The position numbers and the translations under genes were made by a program. From positions 124,001-188,000 of the forward strand of contig VCJN01002949.1 of the NCBI GenBank assembly GCA_006384855.1: DNA of 64,000 nt, written 5' to 3'. The stretch is from Tetraselmis striata (Eukaryota; Chlorophyta; Chlorodendrophyceae; Chlorodendrales; Chlorodendraceae). Below the pieces are notes generated by a model. The model did not search any database, was not told the origin of the DNA, and worked only from the letters and a program-made list of their open reading frames with translations. Below, piece after piece: positions 43,985 through 55,228 of this stretch (positions are counted from its first letter, which is position 1; the number at the start of each line of letters is the position of its first letter).

Positions 43985-45115
43985 ATGGCGGCAGCAGCCG
44001 CCCCCGCGCTGCAGCAAGAGGGCCCATGTCTATTTTGCCTTTCCGAGCAGTTCAACGACGAGTACGGATCGCAGCCCACCCGCTGGGTCAACCACTCGTG
44101 CAGCAACTGCCTAGGCCCTCTGGTAGCGTCAGTGGACCTCGTGGAGCAGGACGAATGGGAGACACTCTTCCATGCCGCATGCTTCGAGGAGATGGGTCGC
44201 GACTTCAAGATTTCCAACGCGGCGAAGAGCGTCAAGCTTCGCGGCTTCCCCCCCAGGCTGATGACCACCTGGATGGCTCACGTAAAGAGCGACGCAAGCA
44301 ACGGCAGTGACCCATGGGACAGGGAGCTGCGCGTGGTGAGATACTGCGAGCGTGGCAGTTGCGAGAAGCCGGGGGTGGGCTGCAAGGTGCGCGGATGGAA
44401 CTTCCACACTTATCGCGCGATGGAGCTGTTGGGCGGGTTTCATCACATCCGCCAGACGGGCAAGGACAAGGGTTATGGGAACATCAGGCGGAGAAGAAAC
44501 AGCCTCAAGATTATGGTGCCGCCTGGGACCCTTGTGGAGCGGACCTGGAAGAACCCCAACGGCGTTATCTCGTCAGAGGTAACCTTCACGTTCAGCACAG
44601 CTAAGGTGGTGGTTACTGAGGACCCACCAACCACCTGCAAGCCCAAGATGTCAGCCGCCCACCCACTTGACACGTCTCCAGAGACAGCAAGTATCTCTAG
44701 GTACCCACACATCCCCCCTTGGGCCTGCAGCCAACGGGACTATGTGCAGTTCAAGTTCCAGCAGTCTTTGCTACAAGAACCGGAGATATTTATCGCGCAG
44801 CTGGAGGTGCCGCACGTGCAGCACCTACTTAATGCGGCAGCCACCTGGAAGTTCCCGGAGCCCACCATAAGGCAGGGGTGGGACAGAAAAGGCTTTTTGC
44901 CACGCATGCCTGCCACGGCGAGGGTGTTCCAGCACCCTCTCCTCACTAAAGCAAAAGCAGGCTTTGACACGCTTGCATATGGCAAGCGTATGCTGGCAGA
45001 GCAGGCTGCGAGGGATGCAAAGAAGGTGGCACTGGCAGCGAAGAAGAAGCAGGAGGAGGCCTACCTGGAGAAGCGGAACGAGCGCCTGCGGCAGCTTGTC
45101 ATGCCAGATGGGTGA
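43985..45115 (+). CDS. Unrecognised Cys-containing protein of a convergent gene pair
   Basis: 376 residues from the ATG at 43985 (MAAAAAPALQQEGPCLFC). An upstream in-frame start at 43958 is not an ATG. Two CX2C pairs (CLFC and CSNC, residues about 15-45) and a later C/H set (HAACFEE; CERGSCEKPGVGC) suggest a zinc-binding N-terminal half, possibly DNA-binding. The C-terminal third is a Lys/Ala/Glu-rich helix (ARDAKKVALAAKKKQEEAYL). The stop TGA at 45113-45115 is followed in frame by about 69 more codons ending RRSKRRRR at 45324, and the stop overlaps a possible donor GTGAGC. The chain may therefore once have been, or still be, longer. Family not recognised. It converges on the frame at 45384-47172 with only about 60 bp between ends. 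Confidence 0.5.
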   Translation: MAAAAAPALQQEGPCLFCLSEQFNDEYGSQPTRWVNHSCSNCLGPLVASVDLVEQDEWETLFHAACFEEMGRDFKISNAAKSVKLRGFPPRLMTTWMAHVKSDASNGSDPWDRELRVVRYCERGSCEKPGVGCKVRGWNFHTYRAMELLGGFHHIRQTGKDKGYGNIRRRRNSLKIMVPPGTLVERTWKNPNGVISSEVTFTFSTAKVVVTEDPPTTCKPKMSAAHPLDTSPETASISRYPHIPPWACSQRDYVQFKFQQSLLQEPEIFIAQLEVPHVQHLLNAAATWKFPEPTIRQGWDRKGFLPRMPATARVFQHPLLTKAKAGFDTLAYGKRMLAEQAARDAKKVALAAKKKQEEAYLEKRNERLRQLVMPDG

Positions 45116-45383
45116 GCCAACCTAAAAAAGTTCCATCAGTATTCGCCCAGCAAGGACCCAATGTTTAACGGCATGCACAAGGCAGCTGGAGTGAAGAATG
45201 CCATGGAGCTGTCAGAAGTCCCCCCCCCTGCTAAAACGCCATATCAATATGATCACTGGCTTACTGACTTTATGCAGCGGCCAGAGAACGCCATGCTGAG
45301 GCGTTCAAAGCGGAGGAGGCGCTAGCTGGCGGTTGTAGCTGTGAGGCAACTAGGCAGCAGTGGGAATGTAACAATGTTATTCA

Positions 45384-47172
45384 TTACAAAAGTTTCATTC
45401 CATCTTTGCACGTTTCAGTGCACGGGTGGTTGAACTGGTGGGAGGGGTACTTGTGCTGCAAGCTGGCTTGTGCCTGCACATGCCCCTCTCTTTTGGCCTT
45501 TGACACATGGCCAGTGCCAGTGACAGGCCTGCCCTTTCGCCGGCCATGCTGCCTGCGGGATGGCTTGCGGCGGTACTTCAGCAGCATGTGCAGCCGGCTC
45601 ATCACCACCCCTGACACATTGCCCTTTCTAGCAGACCGCTTTCTAGCAAAGAATTTGGTCATCTGATGCATGGCTTCAGCCCCCTGGCTGCACCATTTCA
45701 TCAGCCCTCCCCACTTTCTAACTAGGTCGCCCATGTGGCATGACATGATGTGCATGTATACCGTCACATCAGTGTCAATCGCAACCTCTAGGTAGGCAGC
45801 AACACATGGATATAATGTAACACCGACATGGCATGCATACCTTCACAACAACCACTGTTCCATTTGCCCTTGTAGATGTGAAAATTCCTTATGCATCAGC
45901 AATCACTTGGATGCGCAGTATGTCCCCTGGTTTGATGACCTTTGCCTTCAACAAGGTGCGGACGCGCTGCTACAGCACCCATCTCAATTGAAGGGTGGAG
46001 GTTATCAGGTCGTCTGAGGTCTCCAACCCCACCAAGTTCAGCTCATCCTTCTGCTGGCCCAAGATGATGTCAAGAGATGAAAACTTATACATGAGAGACC
46101 CAGCAGGCAACACATGCCTAACTAGTTTCTCCAAGTCCGGGTCCCAAACGTGTGACGCAAGATTGATAAGCCGCTGGTACCCATCTTGCGATAGCCGCAA
46201 GTCCGTATAGATTTGCAACCCATTGTGCAACCACAGCGCTCGCACAGACATCAAGGCTCGTTCCTCTGCTTCTTTGAAAACAGTCTTGAACTGTTTTGAG
46301 CGCAAGATGGCTGAGACTAGCTCAGGGTATCTCGCCAGTAGTGCGCCCAAGATGAAGCGGGGTGAGTGCGCAGCCCTCACTCCCGCTGGCTGCCCCACTA
46401 GGTCCTCTTCCTTCTCAATCTGCTCCCACTCCTGAGGCGGCGGCGGCTGTTTCTGCTTCTTCGCTGTGCCAGCATCATCGCAGTCGTCCGCTGCCTGGCT
46501 GTCGCTGTCGCTGTCACTGTCTACGACCGTCTTTGTGTACATCTCCCTCCAACTGTCGTCGTCACCAACGATCTCTGTGAGCCAGTTCTCTAGCATGTCG
46601 ACCTTGCGGCCGATGTGCTTCCGGATCGTCGCGTAGTTGCGCGCCTCCCTGAGTTTATAGACCAGCCCGCTCGGCCGTTCCCTCACCGACCGGTATGCCG
46701 CCGCCTCCTCACCACCAGAGTCACTCTTAGAGCTGACCTCGTCGCCACTAGCATCGTCGGCAGGCTCGGGACAGTTGTATAGCTGCCGCACTTTGGCGCG
46801 GAGGCGTGATATCGCCTTATCCTTTTTCCGGCGCAGGATCGCATCCTCCTCGCGCTGTTTAGCCTCCTCTGCGAGCAGCGACCGCAACTCCTTCTCGACA
46901 GCCTTCTGTTTGTCCTCCACCTCCCGCCAATACTGCTCTGCCTCCTCCGCATCCACTGCTCGCTTGACCAAGTGTTTGAGTTGAGACCTCAAGTTTCCCA
47001 ACTCGGTGCTGGCGCGGATCATGCGACGCGCATTCTCTGCGGCTCGCGGGCTGCTGATCGGCACTGCTGTTGCTGCTGCCGCCGCGCCGCCCGCATTGGT
47101 AGTCGCATTCTCCGCTGCCTGCCGGCGCTCGCGCCGTTCTGCAGCTCGCTGCTTCTTAGTCTTGAAGGCCAT
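45384..47172 (-). pseudogene. Probable DDE-type transposase-like gene, broken
   Basis: From ATG 47172 (MAFKTKKQRAAERRERRQAA): a Lys/Glu-rich coiled coil (about residues 45-120), an acidic Ser/Asp stretch (VVDSDSDSDSQAADDCDD), then RFILGALLARYPELVSAILR and TDLRLSQDGYQRLINLASHV. In-frame TAG (45972) and TAA (45891) interrupt it. Beyond them the frame continues KPGDILRIQVIADA and GIFTSTRANGTVVVVK, a possible 55-bp intron (45840-45786) follows, then VAIDTDVTVYMHIMSCHMGD and KWGGLMKWCSQGAEAMHQ, ending with a basic Arg/Lys tail at 45384. The 'ADA...NGT' and 'H..dlv..wG.L..w..QGaE..H' patterns recall eukaryotic DDE transposases. This is my inference from motif style, not a family match. Confidence 0.45.
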
Positions 47173-48689
47173 AGCGCTGCTGTTGGGAGGCGTGTAGGAT
47201 TGAGAGCCGTACGTAGTATCGGTGTCTGGACCAGTTGGCGCATGCACGGCATGCGCCGGTCCAGCGCGTACCGCCGCCGCCGCCCAGCGGCCGCGCCGCT
47301 GGGCAACCCGCCGACCACGTACGGCCCCTGGGGTCCCGTACACACTGTACGGGCTCGGTATGATAGTATCATGCACGGGCGGGGTACCTACGGGCATGCT
47401 AAGGGGGTGTTACATTGGTACACCTGTACGCGTACGGTAAAATGTCCCAATTTTAGGCCAAAAACTGCGCTGTGCCGGGACGATACTACTGCTAAAATAC
47501 ATCGCACGGCGCACCCATCGGGTGCCTAATCAGAGATATAGCGAAATATACATTTCGCGGTACGTTGTTCAGTACTATATAATAGAGTATTGTATTTATC
47601 GCTTGTTTCCCGGTATATTCCGCTCGTGTGCTGCGTAGGAGTACGCGAAAACGGCCTCTTGTTGTCGCCCACAGCCGCGGACGGGCAGTACCCGTTCGGC
47701 TCACGGAGCAGGGGGGCGATGTTCACGGCCTCATGCCCGAGCCGAACGGGCACCACCTGCCATGGAAATAGGATAGTTTCATAGCCTGCCTCATAGGGAT
47801 GCTATAGAAAATTTGAGCTAGAGGTTGAGGGCTACAAAGACGGTGCCCCATGTGCCGTCCGATCTTGGAACCCGCATTATCGGAAATACACCCCGGCCTC
47901 AACCCCTCCCGTGGGGGCGGCTGAGGTAGCTCTCTGCACATCGATCGTATGAGCACTAATAGGGGCCCATATGCAGGGGTGACGTCTGCTGGCGGTCAGT
48001 TTTCGGTCAATCTCAATCGATGCCAGGCCGATGGGCCCGACTGACCCGGATTTTCCACGCTCTCGACCCCCTCCCGCATTGGCATCGCCTGCCACATGTA
48101 GCTAACTATTTAGCCCGCCGCACATGTACCGTCCCATGGTCTAGCTTCTAGGGGTGCGGTAGAGCCCATGAGTGTCCCATGAGGTGGTCAGTGCGCGGTG
48201 CCCCATCTCCCCCCATATTTTTGAGCCGAGGTTAGATAAACGGGCTGAATGGGCGGGGGCCGGCCAACCACCACCCGGAGATGAGTGATCGATGCGCCAC
48301 CCATCTACCTACGCCTGCCGAAGGCCACTATACCCATATGCTAGTGATACAGACCGATATTGCTCGATTTGTCTGCTTGTAGGTGCACCGGGAGCCGATG
48401 GAGCGACGGGTAGCTGTGATAATCTTTAAAAATAGCGAAAATACGGTTATCGGGAGGAGGTGAGACACGGGATGAATCGCACGATTCTTCACCCGTGCCT
48501 CACCAAATCCCAAACGACTCGACCCATATCCCACCCCTAGCCCACAAGGGCCCATGGGTGGTGGTCTAGAGGCTCTGGTTCACGTCGTGTGCACTGCAGT
48601 GGCCTATTCGGGGGTGGGATGGGGGTGTTCCTTGTACGTGTACATGAGACAGCGTACGCGCGCTATATCGCCGATTGTAAACACCGTGA
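47173..48689. other. Upstream region of the convergent pair and intergenic
   Basis: A non-ATG frame extends 47397-47173 in phase with the transposase-like gene but is Gly/Ala/Arg-rich and probably non-coding. The remainder shows no gene. Confidence 0.4.
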
Positions 48690-48694
48690 GGGTG

Positions 48695-48767
48695 CGCCGT
48701 GCGACCAAGACTAATCGATCCCGGGACCTCTCGCATACGAGACGACCGCTCAACCGAGCGGACAAGG
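48695..48767 (-). other. tRNA-like sequence
   Basis: On the minus strand 'ccgctcggttgagcggtc' resembles an A box/D arm, 'tctcgtatgcgaga' an anticodon-arm hairpin and 'cccgggatcgatta' a B box/T arm. The anticodon loop is too short and the acceptor stem is not evident, so it is more likely a tRNA pseudogene or SINE head than a working tRNA. The adjacent retroposon insertion at 48779 starts at its edge. Confidence 0.35.
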
Positions 48768-48778
48768 AATGTACTCAT

Positions 48779-48914
48779 GTAGTAGTGTGGTTGTAGTTTC
48801 CGCAGTCAGCGCATTATTGTATACTATAATGCCGGCACTTCCCTGCGCGTGTACAATGGTCGGCCGTCACATCAACCGTTTTAAAAATTCGAGCAATGCT
48901 TAAGCTAGCTGTGT
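48779..48914 (+). mobile_element. 136-bp retroposon-like insertion with the shared 3' tail
   Basis: Flanked by the 11-bp direct repeat aatgtactcat (48768-48778 and 48915-48925) and ending 'aagctagctgtgtaat', the same tail as the RT-less retroposon and SINE copies. The body is otherwise unlike either, which suggests mobilisation of an unrelated sequence through the tail. Confidence 0.65.
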
Positions 48915-48925
48915 AATGTACTCAT

Positions 48926-51282
48926 AATTTGGCACATAATACGTTACGGGTAAGCGCGCCACGGCAAGTATAATGCCGAATAACAGACGGGACATAGACG
49001 CGAAACATCTCCACTGACGCAAACCGGTTGGAACTGTCTGTGGTAGGTATCGGGAGGGCTTTGTACCGAGTTGGGCTTTGCTTGGGGACGATGATAAGGC
49101 AGTATGTGACACAAGGCTTGCCGAGGTCACATGAATTAATTTGAGTTTTGGGTCAGAATAGAAAATCACATGTTCCGTCATAGCGCGTTAAGTTTCCTCG
49201 CAGAGTTCGCGGTTCTTATCATTCTTCTAGCGAGTAAACGGGTATTGACGTTGAAGAAATAAACTACTTGCAAGAATAGATTAAAACCGTTTGGTGTGCT
49301 GGTGAGTTATTAAGCGACTCAGATTATGTCTGTTGTTTTAGGTGGCGGATATCCTTGGGAGAAAAGGGGGGGGGGCTTGTTTCCTTCCTTTTTGGAGAAT
49401 ATTTCCTTTTATGGCATGCACCGCTTCAAGTATTGTTTGACGACGGTACGCGCCTACGCGGGGCCTATACAACTATACTCAAACACTTAATAATGGGTGC
49501 CCATTGCACTATAGCCACTTGCATGTATTGATGTTCGAGCGAATGTGCTAAGAAATATACAAGTGTGCAGCAGCCAGCAGGATATGTATATCTATACATA
49601 AACATATCTATACATATATACATATAAACGTAGATATACGTCGATGTCTATACTAACACCGTTGTGCACCGTACATATATATACATATATATATGTATAT
49701 CCAACAGCATGTATATTAAACGAGTGTATTGTACCGAGATGGCAAAATACGCCAATAATATGACTATATATGTACTGCCGCGTTCGCCTTTACCGCCCGT
49801 TTGCGTCTTAGCCCTATCCACAAACGCATCGCAGTGTCACATCACCCCCCCTCCCTCCCCCCCCCCCCCCCCCCGCCCCATTAGGCGCAATAGGGTCCCA
49901 CCATGTCGCAAGACGCAGCCAATCTATGCATCACCATATGGGTGGACACCAAACAAGTCTCGGAATATACGTGGATTAAGTATGGCACCGGAAAGTGGGT
50001 TGACGGCTGCACGACGTTCATGGACCTTCTTGTCTTCAATCTCCCCGCGGACTACTTGCCATGCATTGCCAGAGGAGTGTGTGATAAGTCACAAGAACGT
50101 GCCTGAACCCGACGCAACGTCCTCGTCCTCGAGCGACAAGCAACCTTCGCAAAGACCGAGATTGCACTATGTTCTTAACCGACTCGGCCATTGACACGGT
50201 ACTAGAGTTCATGTCGTCGCGATTCCTGAAGTTCGTCATCGAGCGGCCCGTGTGTTGTGCTCAACCCGCATGGGTGAACCCTTTCGGGGCAATGTTGATG
50301 ACTTCGTCCGCGAATAGCTCCCACCTGCAGAAATTTACACCATGCTCTCTATTCTATGTATGCAATCTATTGGTTGCCATATAGATTATGAATGCTTCGT
50401 TGTTGCTCTTATGCATGCTCTAGTGTTGTTGCTTGGCTGCCAATATTATTGATGTTGCGCCAACTCATTCTGAGCCACATGCGTGCATACAACCCTTTCA
50501 AAGTTCTTTAGTATTGCTTCAGCGTAAAGTATTATTATAAAAAGGGGGGGCAAAATAAAAGGGGGGGGGGGGGGGGGGGGGGGGGGCACCTAAAACAACA
50601 GCAGATATAATCTGAGTCAGCTTTCCGTCACATTTCAAAACTTTTTAGTCGCTATGGGTTTATAGTGCATGCATGATTGGCTTGATGTCTCTGCGATGCT
50701 CGCGGGTGCGGGGTCACCGGCCCGGGGCAGTCAGCGCGGTCAAACCTCCGGCCAGTCCGACCCAGCCGCTTCCAGGGTAGGGCCGCGGAGGGGGGGGGGG
50801 GGGGGCTTGACACCAGCACAACGGATACCATACCGAGCTGCCTTCCTCCTTCTGCCCCCGCCCACCCTCCTCTAGGCCCTGGAACGGAAGACTCCATTGG
50901 GAACAGTGCTGTTGCCTACGCCCCGCCACCCCGCCCGACGCCGCCGCACGAGAAAAAAGATACCGCTGGCAGCCGCTGGTAACAGTACCACTTTTTACAC
51001 CCGGTGACAAACTTGAGCGGATAGCTTCCCTTTCGCTCATTGAAATATCAAATAGCGCCATATGGAGAGCCTGCGATAGCCTGGGTTCGACAGATCCGCG
51101 TTGCGACGTGACACGTTCGGTTGCCACCATCAGCTGCGGCCCGGTGCCGCCGCGACGCTTGGGCCTGGCAGCGGGTGCTGTGCTCTCGCGTGCTGGGGCA
51201 GCGGGTGCTGTACCTCCTCTGAACCCCCCCCCCCCCCCCCCTACCCCGCGCGCGCGCGCGCTTTCTTTGCAGTCAGACAGCA
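48926..51282. other. Intergenic; AT-rich repeat and one small unsupported frame
   Basis: (TATACA/TATAT)n sequence lies at about 49580-49700. A poly(C) run at 49857-49874 is followed by a 67-codon ATG frame 49903-50106 (MSQDAANLCITIWVDTKQVS) that is unrecognised and lacks further support. Poly(G) runs lie at 50562-50586 and 50791-50805. No gene is called. Confidence 0.4.
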
Positions 51283-52955
51283 ATGGCAAGCGGAGCGACG
51301 ACCAAGAGCATCCCCTTCCATAGGGGGAGATTAACTCCGGAACAGATGGCGGAGCGTAGCGCCGCCGCCACCAAGCTCGGCATCGCGTCCATCGAGCAGG
51401 CGAGTCGCCGCGACCGCTCCCAACGGGAACGGGGAGAGGAAATTCTTCTTCGGAGCAGGCCCGGCTCAGCACCTTCCGCCCCCGCTGAGATCACCCTGGC
51501 CCCGCTGCTCTGCCCCTAGCAGGAGCGCGCCGCGCGAAAGCTCGGCCTCACCGAGAAGCTAGCGTACACGCTGCTGACAGCAGCGATGACGGTCGGGATG
51601 ATGAACGGCTTCTGGCCGCGCGCCGGCGGTGGCGGCACCTGCGGTGCCGATCCGTTCTCGGGGCTGCCGGCAGAGCTGGTGGCCAACTGCACCAGTACGC
51701 CCGGCGGGAGAGGGATCGGGGTTGCGGTGAGAGGGCTGGAAGTAACATCGTAGTCGCTGATTGCTTGGCGCGTGTCTGTGTGTAGGTGTGCCCGAAGGGC
51801 AGGCCAAGCCGTCGTACTGCGCCCAGAAATACGTGGGCACCATCACCCTCGCGACTGCGGAGCTGCAGTCGGCGCTGAACTCGTACAACGCCAAGCACGG
51901 CTCTGCGATCGAGGAGGCACGCCGCGAGGTGGTCGATTTCTACGAGGCGCGCACCGCGGAGCTGGCGGCTATGGTGGACGCGCAGCAGGGCACGGTGGCG
52001 GGGCTGCGCGACACTCTTCGCGGCATGGAGGACCGCCTGACCGCGAAGAAGCTGGAACTGGGGCAGGCCACCACGCAGGCGCAGACGCTCAAGGACGTTG
52101 CGGCGGCAGCGGAGAAAGACGCCAAGGCCTCTGCGGTAAACCCCCCCCCCCCCCCCCCCCCCCCGGCCACCCACTTCTCCAGCTCCCCTCTTTCTTGGGT
52201 GTGCATTGTCTGAGCACACCGCCAGTCAACTGGGTCCCACCCGTCGCTGCAACTAGCGCGCTCTGACCCCAGCCTCTTACCCTGTTGGCAGGCCAAGCTG
52301 GCCAAGTTTGAGGCGCAGCTGTACGCTACCACCCAAGAGCTAGCGCGAACCAGCGAGGAGTTGCACAGCCGCAGCTCGAGCGTCAAGGCGCTGGAGGCTC
52401 AGGCAGCGAAGCTGGAGGGCGCGCTGTCGCGCAGCGAGAGCAAGGTGCTGCGGCTGCAGGCCGACAAGGCATCGCTCACCGAGGCGGGCGACCGCGCGGG
52501 CGCCAAGCTGAAGGGCATCGCTGCCCAACTGGCGGACGTGGAGGCGGCGGCGGCCAGGCTGCAGGCTGACAAGGCAGCTGTCCGGGATGAGCTGGTCAAG
52601 GCGCTCGAGGGGCAAGCCGCCCAGACGGATCGCATCAAAAAGCTGGGCGAGGAGGTGGAGGCTCTGGGCGCAGCTGTGAAGGACGCAAACGCCCGGTGCG
52701 CCATGAACCCCTCCCACCCCTCCCGTGTCCCTACCGCCTCCAGAGTCTTTACACTCTGGCAAATCCCCTCTCCGACTTCCTGGCTTGTGCCTCTTTTGCG
52801 CCTTCTCGTCGATACTGCTGCTGCCAATATACGACAAGCCAGAATATGAGAATGGTCTAATGTCAGTCAGTGTCACTCAGTGGCCACCTGCATGGGTGTT
52901 AAATACCGCAGCCCCTGCTCTGTGCATACCCCCGCTGTAACATTTTCTGTGGATA

Positions 52956-52995
<40 letters not shown>

Positions 52996-53566
52996 ATGCG
53001 TGTGTGTGTTATTTTATAAATAGTGTAGATGTTTGAAGGCGTTCAAGGTGTATGGCGCGGTGGCTGATAAGTTTTGCGGCATGGCTGTCATGGGCAGGGC
53101 GGCGGCAGCAGACCGTGAGCGCAACGACACGGCGCGGCGCCTGGCTGAGGCAGCCGGCGCGGCAGTCACAGCCGAGGCAGCGCTGACAGAGCTGGGCGCG
53201 GAGCGCGAGCAGCTGGCGGCAGCGCTGGCGGCCCGGGAGGCGGAGGTGGAGAGCCTGCGCGGACAGGTGGGCGAGCTGGAGGCGAAGATCCGCCAGCAGC
53301 AGGAGGCGATGCAGACAGAGGCGGCCGCGTGGGACGCGGAGCGCCGTGGGCTGCTGGGCAAGCTGGAGCGTGCTCGCGGGCTGTTTGACGCCTTTGTGGG
53401 TCACAACGGCCGGGTGCAGGCGCTGCTGGTGAGGCTGCAGGGCTTCCTGCGCGACGAGACGGCCGCCATCCTGGGGCAGACCGACAAGGCGGTGGAGGCC
53501 AGTATGGCTGGCAACCTGGAGGCCATTGTCGCGGAGCTGCGCACCCAGCTGGCGCCGCCATCCTGA
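51283..53566 (+). CDS. Coiled-coil protein of unknown function, one N-terminal hydrophobic segment
   Basis: Five exons give about 531 aa: 51283-51399, 51523-51726, 51803-52135, 52292-52695 and 53029-53566 (stop TGA). Exon 1 ends CAG|GCGAGT, so intron 1 would be a GC-AG intron (no GT donor keeps frame); the others are GT-AG. The start is MASGATTKSIPFHRGRL. Residues about 48-70 (KLAYTLLTAAMTVGMMNGFW) could be a membrane segment. From about residue 120 to the end it is almost entirely heptad-like coiled coil (ELQSALNSYNAKHGSAIEEA; EAQAAKLEGALSRSESKVLR; AEREQ..EAEVESLRGQVGEL). No domain is recognised; a membrane-anchored tether or organelle-structure protein is only a guess. The start of exon 3 could also be 51785 if phase is adjusted. 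Confidence 0.75.
52141..52164. repeat. Poly(C) run just inside a donor
   Basis: About 24 C residues starting five bases after the GTAAA donor of intron 3 of the coiled-coil gene. One of many poly(C) runs on the sense strand of introns in this window. Confidence 0.9.
52958..53010. repeat. (GT)n microsatellite in intron 4 of the coiled-coil gene
   Basis: GT dinucleotide run with one CATGCG interruption, ending about 20 bases before the acceptor TAG. Confidence 0.9.
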
Positions 53567-55228
53567 GCCCAGCCCACCAGCGAAGACAGCACCTGGCTGC
53601 GATGGGAGAGAGCGTTGTATCTGCAGTTTCAGGAGCAAAACCCAACCCAAATCTTGAAACCCAAATCAAATACCCTAGAAACCCTGCAAACTCCAGAGAT
53701 TGGTGTCCTTCAAACTCCCGCACATCTGTCAGTGTGAGCGGAGAATCCGGCCTCGTCTTCTGCTGCGAAGATCACCTTGCTCGGCACGGCCGCAACACTG
53801 TCCCACGCTTGGCCATCCTCCATCCTCTGCAGTCCTTTCTATTCAGCACTCGGGTGTGGATCCAACCCCCCACGTTTTCACACATGTGCTTCTGAAAAGC
53901 TATGTGCTCCTATCGCCCCCCCCCCCTCCCCCCCCCTCTGTAAATATGGCCCCACCGGGCTCCGTGTTGTTGCCACTGCATCCGCCTGCGTGGATTTGGT
54001 GCTGGCCCGCTGCCGACCTGCTAGTGCAGACCCATCACGGCAGCCACCCCCCAGCAGCCCCTTGCGCAGTCATGCTACCGCCCCATGCGTGTTCCCAGCA
54101 GAGTGACTCCCTCTGGCGGTTCTTGGGCTTCCCAGCCCCATGAGGGGCGCAAATACGATTCATGTAGTGCAGCCACGCTTTGGATTCGCTGTAAATGTTT
54201 TCCTTCACCTCATGAGGAAGGACAAGACGCTCATCTGATACTATGTCAGAGTATATCACGGATACATTACAACAAACGTTGCAAGGAATGCAACATAAAA
54301 CTTGATGTAACAGATCGTTTCATTATTTATTGCGACCCATCAAGTGTCAGCGGTACCGTTTTTGCATCGCGCTCCATTCAATTCATTTTAGAATCGACTT
54401 GGCGAGCCCAGCTTACAATTCCATCCAGGTGCCCCCTACCGTGCCATTTGTTTACACCTAAAACGCGTAACAGCAAACAAATGCTGCATCGAATACTCTT
54501 TGCGTCCAGGAGTAAATGTGATATTCTTTGTAGTACTGAAGTAGTATCAGGGAATACTCGTAGTTGTCATATCCATTTATAGCGAAGTGAAGTTTGCGCA
54601 TAGTGCGTTTTCGTTACATATTCGCAACTAGCAGGCAGGATGGGGCTGGACCGCGCCTTACATGCATAGTGTATAATTGCATTGCAGCGCAGCGGTTGCA
54701 GGTCTGTACTGAATTGGCTTTTGCGCGGCCTAATGGCCTGGAGTGCATGGTTTTTTCATTTCTGCGCATACTTTGCAAGCTACCGGTATCCCAGGAGATG
54801 GAAGCGAGTGCATGTAGCGAGGCATGGTTGTGCGGCCTGTGACGAGCCGCAAGGACGGCCGTTTAGGGTCTAAAATCCTGAAACCCAACATTGAATATCC
54901 AAGCGCAAATATCATGGCAAGTAGACAAGGTGATGGGGCGGGGGCAGGGTGCTCTCCAGCACGGTAAACCAGCGATGGAGCCGCGCCGCAAGCTGGGTAT
55001 CCTGAGGCTTTGGTCGGCTATCGTTGTATGATAGATTGTGCGCCATTGCCAGTTGCAATGCCGCCCACCTGCCAGTGACTAATGTCCGCAGACTTCTGTG
55101 AGCATGGCACACATGGCTTTGGCGGCCAACAGGCGTGAAGTTGACTACAATTTTAAAACCTTGCATCGAGCTCATTTAAGTCTCACTGCGTATTAATAGT
55201 TTCAGTGTGGGGGAAGGTGAGAGCACGC
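53567..55228. other. 3' flank of coiled-coil gene and intergenic
   Basis: A candidate TGTAA polyadenylation word lies at 53939-53943, after a poly(C) stretch at 53917-53937, about 375 bp past the coiled-coil stop. No gene is seen between here and the DUF202-like gene. Confidence 0.45.
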
